Shown here piece by piece: positions 8,890-17,787 of a stretch of 64,000 nucleotides of DNA (its first letter is position 1; each line of letters opens with the position of its first letter). Source of the DNA: an uncultured Clostridia bacterium (GTDB lineage: Bacteria; Bacillota; Clostridia; Christensenellales; Aristaeellaceae); assembly GCA_934662505.1 (NCBI GenBank), contig CAKUKE010000001.1, positions 280,574 through 344,573 of the forward strand, read 5' to 3'. The translations under genes and the position numbers were made by a program. The notes under the pieces were generated by a model, which was given only the letters and a program-made list of their open reading frames with translations, searched no databases and had not been told where the DNA came from.

Positions 8890-10893
8890 TTACAGTAGAC
8901 AGCCGATCTGGTAGACCACAGCGCCCGTGACCCAGGCAACGGCGCACTGGAGCAGAATGATGCCGAGGGTCGCCCAGCGGGAGGAAAGCTCCTTGCGGAA
9001 GGTAGCCACCGCCGCTACGCAGGGCGTGTACAGCAGGGTAAACAGCAGAAAGCTGACGGCGGAGAGCGGCGTGAACATGCCTGAAAGCACGCCGCTGAGC
9101 TTGCCGGTGGTGGTGCCGAGCAGCACGGCCAGCGTACTGACCACCGCTTCCTTGGCGGTAAAGCCGCTGACCAGCGCCGTTGCGACCCGCCAGTCTCCAA
9201 TGCCCAGCGGGCGCAGAACCGGCGCGATCCACTGGCCTAACAGCGCCAGCAGGCTCTGCTCGCCGGTTTCTACCACGTTCAGCCGCAGGTCGAAGGTCTG
9301 CAGGAACCAGATGACCACCGTGGCCAGAAAAATGATGGTGAAGGCGCGCTGCAGGAAGTCTTTCGCCTTATCCCATAGAAGCAGGCCGACATTTTTCGGG
9401 GAAGGCATGCGGTAGTTGGGCAGTTCCATCACGAAGGGAACGGGCTGCCCCCGGAACAGCGTACGGTTCAGCACAAACGCCGCCAGAATGCCCAGCACGA
9501 TGCCGGCCGCATACAGGCAGATCATGCACAGCGCGGGATGCTCCGGGAAAAAGGCAGCGGCAAACACCGCATAGATGGGAATCTTGGCGGAGCAGCTCAT
9601 GAACGGAACCAGCATGATGGTCATTTTCCTGTCGCGGTCGGAGGACAGCGTGCGGGTGGACATGACGGCGGGAACCGTGCAGCCGAAGCCAATGAGCATG
9701 GGCACAAAGCTGCGGCCTGACAGCCCCAGCCGGCGCAGCGGCTTATCCATTACAAACGCGATGCGGGCCATATAGCCCGTATCTTCCAGAATGGACAGAA
9801 AGAAGAACAGCACCACAATGATGGGCAGGAAGGACAGGACGCTGCCGACCCCTGCAAACACGCCGTCGATGAGCAGGCTCTGTACCACGGGGTTGAGCCC
9901 GTAGGCGGTCAGCGCGCTGTCTACAACGGCCGTCAGACGGTCGATGCCGGCCGCCAGCGCGTCGGATAAAAAAGCGCCGATCACATTGAAAGAAAGGTAA
10001 AACACCAGAAACATGATCAGGGCAAACACGGGCAGAGCGGTGTATTTGCCTGTCAGGATACGATCCATCTTCACGCTGCGGCGATGCTCGCGGCTCTCGT
10101 GGCATTTGACAACGGCCTGAGAGACGGTGCGCTCGATAAAGGTATAGCGCATGTCGGCCAGGGCTTCGTTTCGGTCGAAACAGGCGTCGCGCTCCATTTC
10201 GACGATGGAATGCTCCAGCAGCTCCCGCTCGTTTTCATCCAGCCCCAGACGGTCGGCCAGCGCGTTGTCGCCTTCGATCAGCTTGGTGGCGCAGAAACGG
10301 GGCGAAATGCCTTCCTTTTCCGCGTGGTCTTCAATCAGGTGCGCCACGGCGTGAATGCAGCGGTGCACAGGACCACTCTGGCAGAAATCGGTCACGGTGG
10401 GGCGGATCCTGTTTCGAGCCACGTTGACCATCTGGTCGACCAGCTCGGATATGCCTTCGCCTTTGGCTGCGGAAATGGGAACCACCGGAATACCCAGACA
10501 TTCGGACAGCTTCTGCACGTTGACGGATCCGCCATTGGCGCGCACCTCGTCCATCATGTTCAGCGCCAGCACGGTGGGGATCCGCAGCTCAAGCAGCTGG
10601 AGCGTCAGGTACAGATTGCGCTCAATGTTGGTGGCATCCACGATGTTGATAATGCCGTCCGGCTTCTGATTGATGATGAAATCGCGGGTGACGATTTCTT
10701 CCTTTGTGTAGGGACGAATGGAGTAGATGCCGGGCAGATCCACCACCGTGCAGCCCTTTGCGCTGCGCACCTCTCCCATTTTCTGATCTACGGTGACGCC
10801 CGGAAAATTGCCTACGTGCTGGTTTGAGCCGGTCAGGGCGTTGAAAAGGGTGGTTTTACCGCAGTTCTGATTGCCGGCCAGTGCGAAAATCAT
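8890..10893 (-). CDS. feoB: FeoB ferrous iron transporter (first copy)
   Basis: This 667-residue FeoB has an N-terminal G domain with G1 GNQNCGKTT, G3 DLPGIYS and G4 NMMD, a helical guanine-dissociation-inhibitor region (about 170-260), and Gate-type membrane domains with the conserved LEDTGYMARIAF and GFGCTVPAVMSTRT blocks. It imports Fe(II) driven by the nucleotide-binding domain. I chose the ATG at 10893 because it overlaps the feoA stop in an ATGA junction; an upstream in-frame ATG lies inside feoA. It differs from the second FeoB in the window (19698) by lacking a long acidic loop after the first membrane segment. Confidence 0.95.
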   Translation of the reverse strand: MIFALAGNQNCGKTTLFNALTGSNQHVGNFPGVTVDQKMGEVRSAKGCTVVDLPGIYSIRPYTKEEIVTRDFIINQKPDGIINIVDATNIERNLYLTLQLLELRIPTVLALNMMDEVRANGGSVNVQKLSECLGIPVVPISAAKGEGISELVDQMVNVARNRIRPTVTDFCQSGPVHRCIHAVAHLIEDHAEKEGISPRFCATKLIEGDNALADRLGLDENERELLEHSIVEMERDACFDRNEALADMRYTFIERTVSQAVVKCHESREHRRSVKMDRILTGKYTALPVFALIMFLVFYLSFNVIGAFLSDALAAGIDRLTAVVDSALTAYGLNPVVQSLLIDGVFAGVGSVLSFLPIIVVLFFFLSILEDTGYMARIAFVMDKPLRRLGLSGRSFVPMLIGFGCTVPAVMSTRTLSSDRDRKMTIMLVPFMSCSAKIPIYAVFAAAFFPEHPALCMICLYAAGIVLGILAAFVLNRTLFRGQPVPFVMELPNYRMPSPKNVGLLLWDKAKDFLQRAFTIIFLATVVIWFLQTFDLRLNVVETGEQSLLALLGQWIAPVLRPLGIGDWRVATALVSGFTAKEAVVSTLAVLLGTTTGKLSGVLSGMFTPLSAVSFLLFTLLYTPCVAAVATFRKELSSRWATLGIILLQCAVAWVTGAVVYQIGCLL

Positions 10894-11114
10894 ACCGATT
10901 CCACCTCGATCCATTGCGCTTCGCTGACGCGCAGGGTCAATTCGTACCCGCGCACCATGATTTCGATGGGATCGCCCATGGGCGCAACCTTCTGCAGGGT
11001 GACGACGGTTCGGGGAATGAGCCCCATATCCAGAAAGCGCAGGCGCAGTTCGCCTTCGCCTCCTACCCGCCGGATGACGGCGCTTTTGCCGGGAGCCAGT
11101 TCGTTCAGCGTCAT
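10890..11114 (-). CDS. feoA: FeoA (first system)
   Basis: This 74-residue SH3-like FeoA protein is thought to bind FeoB in the cytoplasm and modulate ferrous iron uptake. Typical features are LNELAPGKSAVIRRV, LRFLDMGLIPRT, VAPMGDPIEI and RGYELTLR. The ATG at 11114 is preceded by GGAGG and lies just downstream of a strong promoter; the frame continues upstream, but those codons precede the promoter. Its stop overlaps the feoB start by 4 bp, indicating translational coupling. Confidence 0.93.
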   Translation of the reverse strand: MTLNELAPGKSAVIRRVGGEGELRLRFLDMGLIPRTVVTLQKVAPMGDPIEIMVRGYELTLRVSEAQWIEVESV

Positions 11115-11156
11115 GAGGAAAGCCTCCACGTTGTCAGCATTGAATATATGTATTAT

Positions 11157-11185
11157 ATCATACAGAAAAATGGGGAAAAAGTCAA
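11157..11185 (-). promoter_or_regulatory. Promoter of first feoAB operon
   Basis: On the minus strand TTGACT (11180-11185) and TATGAT (11157-11162) are 17 bp apart. No copy of the TTAG-N6-CTAA palindrome found at the second feo locus is visible here. Confidence 0.8.
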
Positions 11186-11396
11186 TGAAACGGCGTTCGA
11201 ACACCCATACGTACGCAAAAAAAAGGAAAAGCACGCGGGTGAGAAAAAGCGCTATACACAAAAAACGGCAGATGCCGTTCTTTGCAGAGCTGCTTCTTTC
11301 CGGCAGGTATTGCCGGCGGGCGCGTGCGAACACAGTAAATTGGGGAGAAAGCGCCGTGTGCTGCGGAACGGGATTAGCCGACGTGAGGGGCGAAGG

Positions 11397-11440
11397 GGAA
11401 AAAAGGACGGCTCCGCTTCATAAAGAAAGCGGAGCCGTCC
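11397..11440 (-). terminator. Terminator of secreted-protein gene
   Basis: A perfect 14-bp stem, GGACGGCTCCGCTT with AAGCGGAGCCGTCC (11405-11418 and 11427-11440), is followed on the minus strand by a T-rich run (complement of 11399-11404). It ends transcription from the gene starting at 13228. The feoA promoter lies further along on the same strand. Confidence 0.85.
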
Positions 11441-11464
11441 GGAGCGGCGTTCATTTGCCGCAGA

Positions 11465-13228
11465 TTACCCGTTGCTCACTTCTTCCAGCGTGTTCACTTT
11501 GATGACCGCGTCATCGCTCTGCTCGTAAAGCGCACCGCTTGCCGTAATGGTGACCCGGTAGCCGTTGAGCATGGTGTCCGCATCGTCCACAATGTAGATT
11601 TCCCACCGGTATTCCGTCCCTGTGCCGGTGCGGAAGAAGGTGTAGAGCACCGTATAATCGCCCAGCGCGTCCAGCGCTTCCTGACCGTACTGATCGATGA
11701 GCGCCTGCACCGCCATTTTTCCAGCGGTCTCCCGGTCGATGTCGGTCTCATCCGGTACGCTGCGGTCTCCGCCGATGACGCGCTCCTGCACGTCCAGCGG
11801 CCAGGCGTAGTTGTTCCAGCCGTAGCGCTCTGCCGCTTCGTCGTACTGGGCAAAATAGTCGTCGTTGCTTTCGGTAAGGTTCATGTCAGCCTGCCACTGG
11901 GTGTAGGCGCCCCGCAGTTTATCGGGGATCTTGCTCAGGGGCGGATCATATGCGCCGTCCAGCAGGGTGAAGCGGTTGGCGCACAGCCAGGTGTCAAAGT
12001 CGTACAGGCTGCCGCTGAGCAGCGCATCGGCCTCGGTCGGCTTGTCGGCGGTCATATCCAGCAGGGTGCCGTCCCGGTGCATGCGTACACAGAAATAACC
12101 GTCCGTCCGGCACACCGGGTGGAAGCAAATGCGCCATTTCACATTTTCCGCGTCCCCCTTGGCGTAGAAGAAAGTGACGGAGGCCACGTACCAGTCCAGA
12201 TCCAGTTGGGCGCCGTCCACGCTCTGGATGTAATCCACGGCCTTTTCGATCGCCTGCACCCGGGTCAGGTCGCCTTCTCCCGGCAGAATGTTGACGTTCA
12301 TGCCGTCCATCACCTGCCCGAAGTCTGCGGCCAGTTGGGAAAACCACGCCTTCTGCTCCATCGTCCAGTAGCTTTTTTCCTCGCCCCATGTGGAAAAGGC
12401 GTTTTCAAGCAGGGCGTTAAAGGCGTCCAGACGGTCGCCGGCGCCCAGCAGACTGTCGTCCGTGTTGGCCTCGTAAGGAAAAAGTGTGCCGTCAAACAGT
12501 CTTTGCCCGAAGGTGGACATTTCTCCGTTTTCCGCCCGTACAAAGGCGTAGCAGTCGCCCGTGTATACCTGATACCATCCTCTCTGGCGGCCGACCAGCT
12601 GCATTTTCGTGCCGTCGATGAAGGCGTTGACGGGAATGGAGTCGGTAGAACGGCCGGAGAAGGCGGTGGCAAAGCCAGTGTCGCTGGTAGCCTTGAGGGT
12701 CAGGGAGCATACAGGCAGAGCCTTGTAATCCAGCGACAGGAAAACAAGGGGTACGTAGCACTGCATGCTGTCGTCGCCCAGCATTTTGCCCCAGGCGTAG
12801 ATCATCCCTTCCTCGTCGGTGTAACCCGGGATGGAGCCCATGGTGGCGTGCAGGCCGTAAATGACGAAGGGGGTGCCGGGCAGGTACTGACCGTCTGGCA
12901 TGGACCAGCTGGTGGCCAGGTTGCAGGCGGGCACGGCGAAACCATAGGGGTTGTACAGATAGGCGGAGACCGGCGACTTGAGCAGCGCCAGTTCGTTGTC
13001 GATCTCATCATCCGCAAGGGGCAGGGCAGCGCGAAGCTGCTGATACGTCTTTTCCTCGGTGAGCTTGCACTCAGGCGCTGCGGTGGTCTGAGCCGCCGCT
13101 TCTTCCTCGGCCAGACCGGCGTCTGCCGGCAGGGCGGGCAGCGCGCCCAGAGAAAGGGTCAGACAGAGCAGCAGCGCGCCCAGACGCTTCCTGCGCGGAG
13201 CGGACGGGGAAAACAAATGGGTTTTCAT
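11465..13228 (-). CDS. Secreted protein with SH3-like domain, unknown function
   Basis: This 587-residue protein starts with a signal peptide: basic RRKR, a hydrophobic core LGALLLCLTLSLGALPAL, and a likely cleavage site after ADAG. A bacterial-SH3-like segment lies around residues 195-235 (TKMQLVGRQRGWYQVYTGDCYAFV). The rest is tryptophan- and tyrosine-rich, with beta-strand-like repeats that resemble PepSY-like exported modules but lack a decisive motif. The ATG at 13228 has GGAGGGAG about 6 bp upstream; an upstream in-frame ATG at 13264 has no ribosome site. I do not recognise a named family. It probably works outside the membrane, perhaps at the cell wall. Confidence 0.75.
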   Translation of the reverse strand: MKTHLFSPSAPRRKRLGALLLCLTLSLGALPALPADAGLAEEEAAAQTTAAPECKLTEEKTYQQLRAALPLADDEIDNELALLKSPVSAYLYNPYGFAVPACNLATSWSMPDGQYLPGTPFVIYGLHATMGSIPGYTDEEGMIYAWGKMLGDDSMQCYVPLVFLSLDYKALPVCSLTLKATSDTGFATAFSGRSTDSIPVNAFIDGTKMQLVGRQRGWYQVYTGDCYAFVRAENGEMSTFGQRLFDGTLFPYEANTDDSLLGAGDRLDAFNALLENAFSTWGEEKSYWTMEQKAWFSQLAADFGQVMDGMNVNILPGEGDLTRVQAIEKAVDYIQSVDGAQLDLDWYVASVTFFYAKGDAENVKWRICFHPVCRTDGYFCVRMHRDGTLLDMTADKPTEADALLSGSLYDFDTWLCANRFTLLDGAYDPPLSKIPDKLRGAYTQWQADMNLTESNDDYFAQYDEAAERYGWNNYAWPLDVQERVIGGDRSVPDETDIDRETAGKMAVQALIDQYGQEALDALGDYTVLYTFFRTGTGTEYRWEIYIVDDADTMLNGYRVTITASGALYEQSDDAVIKVNTLEEVSNG

Positions 13229-13485
13229 GATGGCTCCCTCCTGAATACCGAAAAGAATGGACAATATGCGGACGCTTCCATGCAGCGGCGCGAACCCTGC
13301 GCCGCAGCATCAGGCGTCCGGCATGCATTCGGCTATTCATTTAACGGCGCCCGTTTCCAATTTCTTCCCGCATTCATCCATTTTGCGTTGAGAAGAAAAA
13401 CGGGGCGCAGGGGCGGTGCGGAGAAGAAATGAAGAAGAAATATTGAATTTTTTGTTTTTTCCCCTTTTTTTTGTAGGCTCGCCTG

Positions 13486-13494
13486 TGCTATAAT
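13486..13494 (+). promoter_or_regulatory. Extended -10 promoter for scaffold/GGGtGRT operon
   Basis: TGCTATAAT at 13486-13494 is a near-ideal extended -10 element. The -35 region is only T-rich, and the segment from 13431 to 13475 is strikingly AT-rich compared with its surroundings. Confidence 0.65.
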
Positions 13495-13550
13495 AAAACT
13501 GTTTGGTTACATATCAAACGGTCAAGTATTTAGTGAGGAGGATGCTTTCC

Positions 13551-14252
13551 ATGCAATATTCCCGCGAAGTGGAAGAAATGGTATGCGTGATGAAGGGCCC
13601 CAACCACGGCCCCGCTCCCATCCCTGAGGAAGGCAAGTGGATTCAGGCAAAAGAGATCAAGGACATTTCCGGCTACACCCATGGTGTGGGCTGGTGCGCG
13701 CCTCAGCAGGGCGCCTGCAAGCTGTCCCTGAATGTGAAGAACGGCGTCATTGAAGAAGCGCTGGTGGAAACCATCGGCTGCTCCGGCATGACCCACTCCG
13801 CCGCAATGGCCAGCGAAATTCTGCCCGGCAAGACCATTCTGGAAGCGCTCAACACCGACCTGGTGTGCGACGCGATCAACACCGCCATGCGGGAACTGTT
13901 CCTGCAGATCGTCTACGGCCGCACCCAGAGCGCGTTCTCTGACGACGGTCTGGTGGTGGGCGCCGGCATGGAAGACCTGGGCAAAGGTCTGCGTTCCATG
14001 GTGGGCACCATGTACGGCACCAAGGCCAAGGGCACCCGTTATCTGGAAATGACCGAGGGCTACGTGCTGAAGATGGCGCTGGACAAGGACAACCAGGTGT
14101 GCGGCTATCAGTTCCTGAGCCTGGGCAAGATGATGGACGCCATCAAGAAGGGCATGAGCCCCAACGAGGCGTACGAAAAGAACATCGGCACCTATGGCCG
14201 CTTCAAGGCCGAAGACGGCGCGGTCAAGTGGATTGACCCCCGCAAAGAATAA
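13551..14252 (+). CDS. IscU/NifU-like iron-sulfur scaffold protein
   Basis: This 233-residue protein has an IscU/NifU_N-like core: WCAPQQGACKLSLNVKNG, IEEALVETIGCSG, MASEILPGKTILEALN and a following LVCDAIN. The cysteines in WCAPQQGAC, IGCSG and LVC fall where scaffold ligands are expected. It is longer than IscU (about 130 aa), with an additional C-terminal region of about 90 residues ending AVKWIDPRKE. The ATG at 13551 is preceded by GAGGAGG. The GGGtGRT gene follows after 16 bp. The annotation as a cluster-assembly scaffold rests on the fold; no cysteine desulfurase is encoded nearby. Confidence 0.85.
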   Translation: MQYSREVEEMVCVMKGPNHGPAPIPEEGKWIQAKEIKDISGYTHGVGWCAPQQGACKLSLNVKNGVIEEALVETIGCSGMTHSAAMASEILPGKTILEALNTDLVCDAINTAMRELFLQIVYGRTQSAFSDDGLVVGAGMEDLGKGLRSMVGTMYGTKAKGTRYLEMTEGYVLKMALDKDNQVCGYQFLSLGKMMDAIKKGMSPNEAYEKNIGTYGRFKAEDGAVKWIDPRKE

Positions 14253-14268
14253 GAGGAGGTGCGACAAA

Positions 14269-15285
14269 ATGGCTTTGTTTGAAGGTTACGAGCGCCGCAT
14301 GCCCCAGCTGCAGCCGGTGCTGGAAAAATACGGCTTCAAGGATTTTGACGAACTGAAGGCTTACAACAATTCCAAGGGTGTGGACGCCTACAAGATCGTG
14401 GAAGGCATCCAGCCCATCTGCTTTGAAAATGCCAAGTGGGCTTACGAACTGGGCGCGGCCATCGCGCTGAAAAAGGGCGTAAAGACTGCTGCCGAAGCGT
14501 CCAAGTGCATCGGCGAGGGTCTGCAGGCGTTCTGCATCCCCGGCTCCGTGGCCGACCAGCGTCAGGTGGGTCTGGGTCACGGCAATCTGGGCGCCATGCT
14601 GCTGGATGAAAAGACCGAGTGCTTTGCTTTCCTGGCCGGTCACGAATCCTTCGCTGCCGCCGAGGGCGCCATCGGTATCGCCCGCAACGCCAACAAGGTG
14701 CGCAAAACGCCCCTGCGGGTCATCCTGAACGGTCTGGGCAAGGACGCCGCCATGATCATCAGCCGCATCAACGGCTTCACCTACGTGCAGACCAAGTACG
14801 ACTATCTGTCTGCCGACGTGAAGGAAGATCATGCGCTGACCATCGTCAACGAGACCAGGTATTCTGACGGCGAACGCTCCAAGGTGCGCTGCTACGGTGC
14901 GGACGATGTGCGTGAAGGCGTGGCCATCATGTGGCATGAGGGCGTGGATGTGTCCATCACCGGTAACTCCACCAACCCCACCCGCTTCCAGCACCCCGTT
15001 GCCGGTACCTATAAGAAGGAATGCTGGGAAGCCGGCAAAAAGTACTTCTCCGTGGCTTCCGGCGGCGGCACCGGCCGTACCCTGCATCCCGACAACATGG
15101 CCGCCGGTCCCGCCAGCTATGGCATGACCGACACCATGGGCCGCATGCATTCCGATGCGCAGTTCGCCGGTTCTTCTTCCGTGCCCGCGCATGTGGAAAT
15201 GATGGGCCTGATCGGCATGGGCAACAACCCCATGGTCGGTGCGACCGTGGCTGTGGCCGTGGCCGTGGAAGAAGCGCAGAAATAA
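14269..15285 (+). CDS. GGGtGRT family protein
   Basis: This 338-residue protein belongs to the GGGtGRT family, named for its GGGTGRT motif, seen here as ASGGGTGRTLHPDNMAAGPA near the C-terminus. Other blocks are EGIQPICFENAKWAYELGA, GSVADQRQVGLGHGNLGAM and GLGKDAAMIISRI. The last 30 residues are hydrophobic and glycine-rich (MGLIGMGNNPMVGATVAVAVA). The family has no established activity but is tightly linked to an IscU-like partner in anaerobes, as here (16-bp gap, AAGAGGAGG ribosome site). It is probably cytoplasmic and clearly well expressed, judging from its codon usage and ribosome site. Confidence 0.9.
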   Translation: MALFEGYERRMPQLQPVLEKYGFKDFDELKAYNNSKGVDAYKIVEGIQPICFENAKWAYELGAAIALKKGVKTAAEASKCIGEGLQAFCIPGSVADQRQVGLGHGNLGAMLLDEKTECFAFLAGHESFAAAEGAIGIARNANKVRKTPLRVILNGLGKDAAMIISRINGFTYVQTKYDYLSADVKEDHALTIVNETRYSDGERSKVRCYGADDVREGVAIMWHEGVDVSITGNSTNPTRFQHPVAGTYKKECWEAGKKYFSVASGGGTGRTLHPDNMAAGPASYGMTDTMGRMHSDAQFAGSSSVPAHVEMMGLIGMGNNPMVGATVAVAVAVEEAQK

Positions 15286-15355
15286 GCGTGGAAACCATCT
15301 GCCCTTTGCGGCGCGGGGTTCCGCGCAGTGCAGGACAGCGCATATCTGTCATTCG

Positions 15356-15387
15356 GAGCGTCCGCTGAAAAGCGGGCGCTCTTTTTT
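15356..15387 (+). terminator. Terminator of scaffold/GGGtGRT operon
   Basis: An 11-bp stem GAGCGTCCGCT/AGCGGGCGCTC (one G-T pair) with a GAAA loop is followed by six T residues at 15382-15387. Confidence 0.9.
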
Positions 15388-15802
15388 GCGCATGGAAAAG
15401 CGGTGTCTGGCCTGCATGGCAGTCAGAAAGGAAACCGGTGGAAAAGGCTGCGGGATGAGGTCGGGCGCGGGCGTGGCGGGAGGTACGCATGGACGGAGGC
15501 ACAGAACATGGGCGTTCAGGGTGCTCTATCAAAAAGACCTGGATGGGAGCGACACATTGTCCGCATGCGCTGCAAGCGTCGGAAAACGGGCGGCAGAAAA
15601 AGAAAAAGACAGGCGAAAGCCTGCCTTGATGACCGCAAGTGAAACGCCGGCCGTCTGACCGTGCAGCGCCCAACGCCAGCCGGGCTACGCTGCTCATCCG
15701 CATGCAGCCGCCTGCGCGCCTCTGCGTGGGGAAGGCTGCGCGTGGACAAAACGAAGCGCCGACATACCGACGGCGGGGGATGCGTGCGCCGCACGGGGAT
15801 GG
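15388..15802. other. Intergenic stretch without recognisable gene
   Basis: About 415 bp lie between the GGGtGRT terminator and the convergent DtxR gene. Open frames exist on both strands, but none has a ribosome site plus recognisable protein features. I see no RNA gene or repeat. Confidence 0.5.
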
Positions 15803-16207
15803 TCAAGCGTGGGAATCGTCCGCCGTAAAGACCGAAGCGTCCCGTCCGGCCAGCGCGTGCCGTTTGATGGCTTCGTAGGTCTGCTCGCTCAGGTCGTGCT
15901 CCACCTTGCACGCATCCTCACGGGCGGTTTCCGGGTCGACGCCCAGATATTCAAAGAAAGCGGTCAGCGTCTTGTGACGCTCGTAAATACGGCGCGCGAT
16001 GGCCATGCCGCTGTCCGTCAGGGTAATCAGACCATCCTCATCCATGGTGATGTAACCGTTCTGGCGCAGGCGTTTGGTGGCGTAGCTGACGCTGGGCTTG
16101 GTGACGTTCAGTTCATTGGCAATATCGATGGAGCGGATGTAGCCCCGCTGTTCCTTCATCATGAGCATGGCTTCCAGATAGTCTTCGGAAGATTCCAGAA
16201 TGCGCAA
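15803..16207 (-). CDS. DtxR/MntR-family metal-dependent repressor
   Basis: This 134-residue regulator has an N-terminal winged helix (SIDIANELNVTKPSVSYATKRL recognition region, about 26-47) and a metal-binding/dimerisation domain, and lacks the C-terminal SH3 domain of DtxR. Metal ligands align as D9, E12, H78, C100, E103 and H104. D9 matches the Mn-type MntR position, while C100 sits where MntR has Glu and DtxR has Cys. I chose TTG at 16207 because AGAAGG lies about 6 bp upstream and a promoter maps at 16237-16265; the upstream ATG at 16246 falls in that promoter's spacer. It is the likely regulator of the nearby feo locus (inference). Confidence 0.88.
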   Translation of the reverse strand: MRILESSEDYLEAMLMMKEQRGYIRSIDIANELNVTKPSVSYATKRLRQNGYITMDEDGLITLTDSGMAIARRIYERHKTLTAFFEYLGVDPETAREDACKVEHDLSEQTYEAIKRHALAGRDASVFTADDSHA

Positions 16208-16236
16208 GGAGAAACACCTTCTTTCTATTGAGTGGT

Positions 16237-16265
16237 AGCGTATCACATTGACAGGAAAAAAGCAA
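16237..16265 (-). promoter_or_regulatory. Promoter of DtxR-family gene
   Basis: On the minus strand TTGCTT (16260-16265) and TACGCT (16237-16242) are 17 bp apart, leaving a short leader before the TTG start at 16207. Confidence 0.5.
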
Positions 16266-16302
16266 GGGGAAACGCAAATTGACCGGGAAAGAAACGGTAA
16301 AA

Positions 16303-16331
16303 TTGCAGTTTTCGCCCGGAGGGTGTATAAT
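16303..16331 (+). promoter_or_regulatory. Promoter of SDR gene
   Basis: TTGCAG at 16303-16308 and TATAAT at 16326-16331 are 17 bp apart, about 30 bp before the SDR start codon. Confidence 0.8.
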
Positions 16332-16359
16332 CGGATAAAAGGGAAAAGGAGAAGTTTCC

Positions 16360-17196
16360 ATGAATGAGACGGTATGGGTGACAGGCGCGTCCAGCGGGCT
16401 GGGACTGCATACGGCGCAGGCGCTGCAGAACGCGGGGTTCCGTGTGGTGGCCGGCGCCCGCTCCTTTGCGGATGAAGCGCGGCACACGCCGGGGCAGATA
16501 TGTCTGCCGCTGGATGTGACCTGTGCGGACAGCATGGACGCCTTCGTCCGGGAGGCGACGGCGCGGTGCGGCGCGCCCTATGCGCTGGTGAACTGCGCCG
16601 GTGTGCTGGTGCTGGGCGCCTGCGAAAGCTACGCGCCGGAGGAAATCCGCCGGGTGATGGAGACTAATTTCATGGGACAGGCCGCCATGATCGCCAGGGC
16701 GCTGCCCCTGATGCGGGCGCGCGGAGAAGGCCGCATCGTCAATTTTTCGTCCATCAACGGGCTGCTGGGCATTCCGTTTCAGGGGGCGTATGTGGCCAGC
16801 AAGCATGCTGTGGAGGGCTTCTCCGAATGTCTGGCGCTGGAGGCGGCGCCCTTTGGCGTACAGGTGACGGTGGTGGAGCCGGGCGACCATCGGAGCGGCG
16901 CGCAGACCTACCGGCTTGCATCCAGGGGCATGACCCCGTCCTTGCCGTATTGGGACGCTTTTGAAGCGGCGCGGGGCGTTATTGCCCGCGATGAGGCAGG
17001 CGGTTCCGACCCGGATGCGCTGGGGCGGCGGATCGCCCGCATTCTGCGAAAGAAACGGATGCCGCAGCGGCTGCGGGTCGCCAAAGCGGATCAGCATCTG
17101 GCCGTGGTGCTCCACGACGTGCTGCCCAACCGTCTGTTTGCCCGCATCATCGGTTCCTATTACCGTCCCGGAAAACGCCGGGATGGACATGCATGA
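16360..17196 (+). CDS. SDR family oxidoreductase
   Basis: This 278-residue classical short-chain dehydrogenase has a TGASSGLG cofactor loop at residues 8-15, NCAG, NFSSING with the active-site Ser, and YVASK with the catalytic Tyr and Lys. The C-terminus is basic and extends past the usual 250 residues (KKRMPQRLRVAKADQHLAVV), as in SDR members related to lipid or fatty-acid metabolism. It uses NAD(P)H; the substrate is unknown. AAAGGAGAAG precedes the ATG. A terminator follows at 17213. Confidence 0.9.
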   Translation: MNETVWVTGASSGLGLHTAQALQNAGFRVVAGARSFADEARHTPGQICLPLDVTCADSMDAFVREATARCGAPYALVNCAGVLVLGACESYAPEEIRRVMETNFMGQAAMIARALPLMRARGEGRIVNFSSINGLLGIPFQGAYVASKHAVEGFSECLALEAAPFGVQVTVVEPGDHRSGAQTYRLASRGMTPSLPYWDAFEAARGVIARDEAGGSDPDALGRRIARILRKKRMPQRLRVAKADQHLAVVLHDVLPNRLFARIIGSYYRPGKRRDGHA

Positions 17197-17212
17197 CGCC
17201 CGTTGACAAAAA

Positions 17213-17246
17213 GCGGCTGCCTGCTGAAAGCGGGCAGCTGTTTTTT
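17213..17246 (+). terminator. Terminator of SDR gene
   Basis: A 9-bp stem GCTGCCTGC/GCGGGCAGC (17216-17224 and 17230-17238) is followed by TTTTTT at 17241-17246. It lies 6 bp from the convergent HMA gene. Confidence 0.8.
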
Positions 17247-17251
17247 CTGTT

Positions 17252-17518
17252 TTACGCTTTTTTCCGGAACAGGCCGAACAGCCCCTTCTTTTCCGTGGCG
17301 GGACGGGTGACGCAACCGGTCGCCTGATAGCCCGTCTCATGGATGACGGCCGTCAGGGCGGCTTCATCCAGTGGCGCGTCGGAGAGAATGACGGCCTGTC
17401 CTTTGGTATGGGAGGAGGTGACTTTACGGACGTTGAATTTGCTGCGGATGGCGCTGTTGACATGCGCTTCGCACATGCCGCACATCATGCCCTCGATCTG
17501 AACGGTGGTTTCGAACAT
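17252..17518 (-). CDS. Heavy-metal-associated (HMA) domain protein
   Basis: This 88-residue protein has a single ferredoxin-like HMA domain. The metal loop is GMMCGMCEAHV, with the CxxC pair at residues 13 and 16, and a basic tail LFGLFRKKA follows. Proteins of this type bind Cu(I), Zn(II) or similar thiophilic ions and act as chaperones or as detached domains of P-type ATPases. No copper ATPase is adjacent; the metal ATPase at 58907 lacks an HMA domain but is 40 kb away. AAGGAG precedes the ATG. Confidence 0.87.
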   Translation of the reverse strand: MFETTVQIEGMMCGMCEAHVNSAIRSKFNVRKVTSSHTKGQAVILSDAPLDEAALTAVIHETGYQATGCVTRPATEKKGLFGLFRKKA

Positions 17519-17787
17519 GTTCCAAACACTCCTTTTTTTGGTCTATTGCCTGCCGCTCGCCTGAAACAGGCGGCGAAGATGCAGGCGCGGGTGGAACCGT
17601 GCAATGCAAAAACATTCGCCGGGGCAGACCGGCGAATGGCAAACGGCGTTGGATACGGCGGGAATGATTTTGGTGATGGAAGGAGGAAGCCTATTCATCG
17701 TGGAGAAGCGCTCACAATCCGCCGGACAAGAAGGCTGCGAGCCAACCGTACCGCAGGAGCCGTTGTTGCTGAAGAAAAATAAGGGTC

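Noticed and set aside
15388..15802. Possible small genes in the gap after GGGtGRT
   Set aside because: Frames have no credible ribosome site or protein features and overlap each other on both strands.
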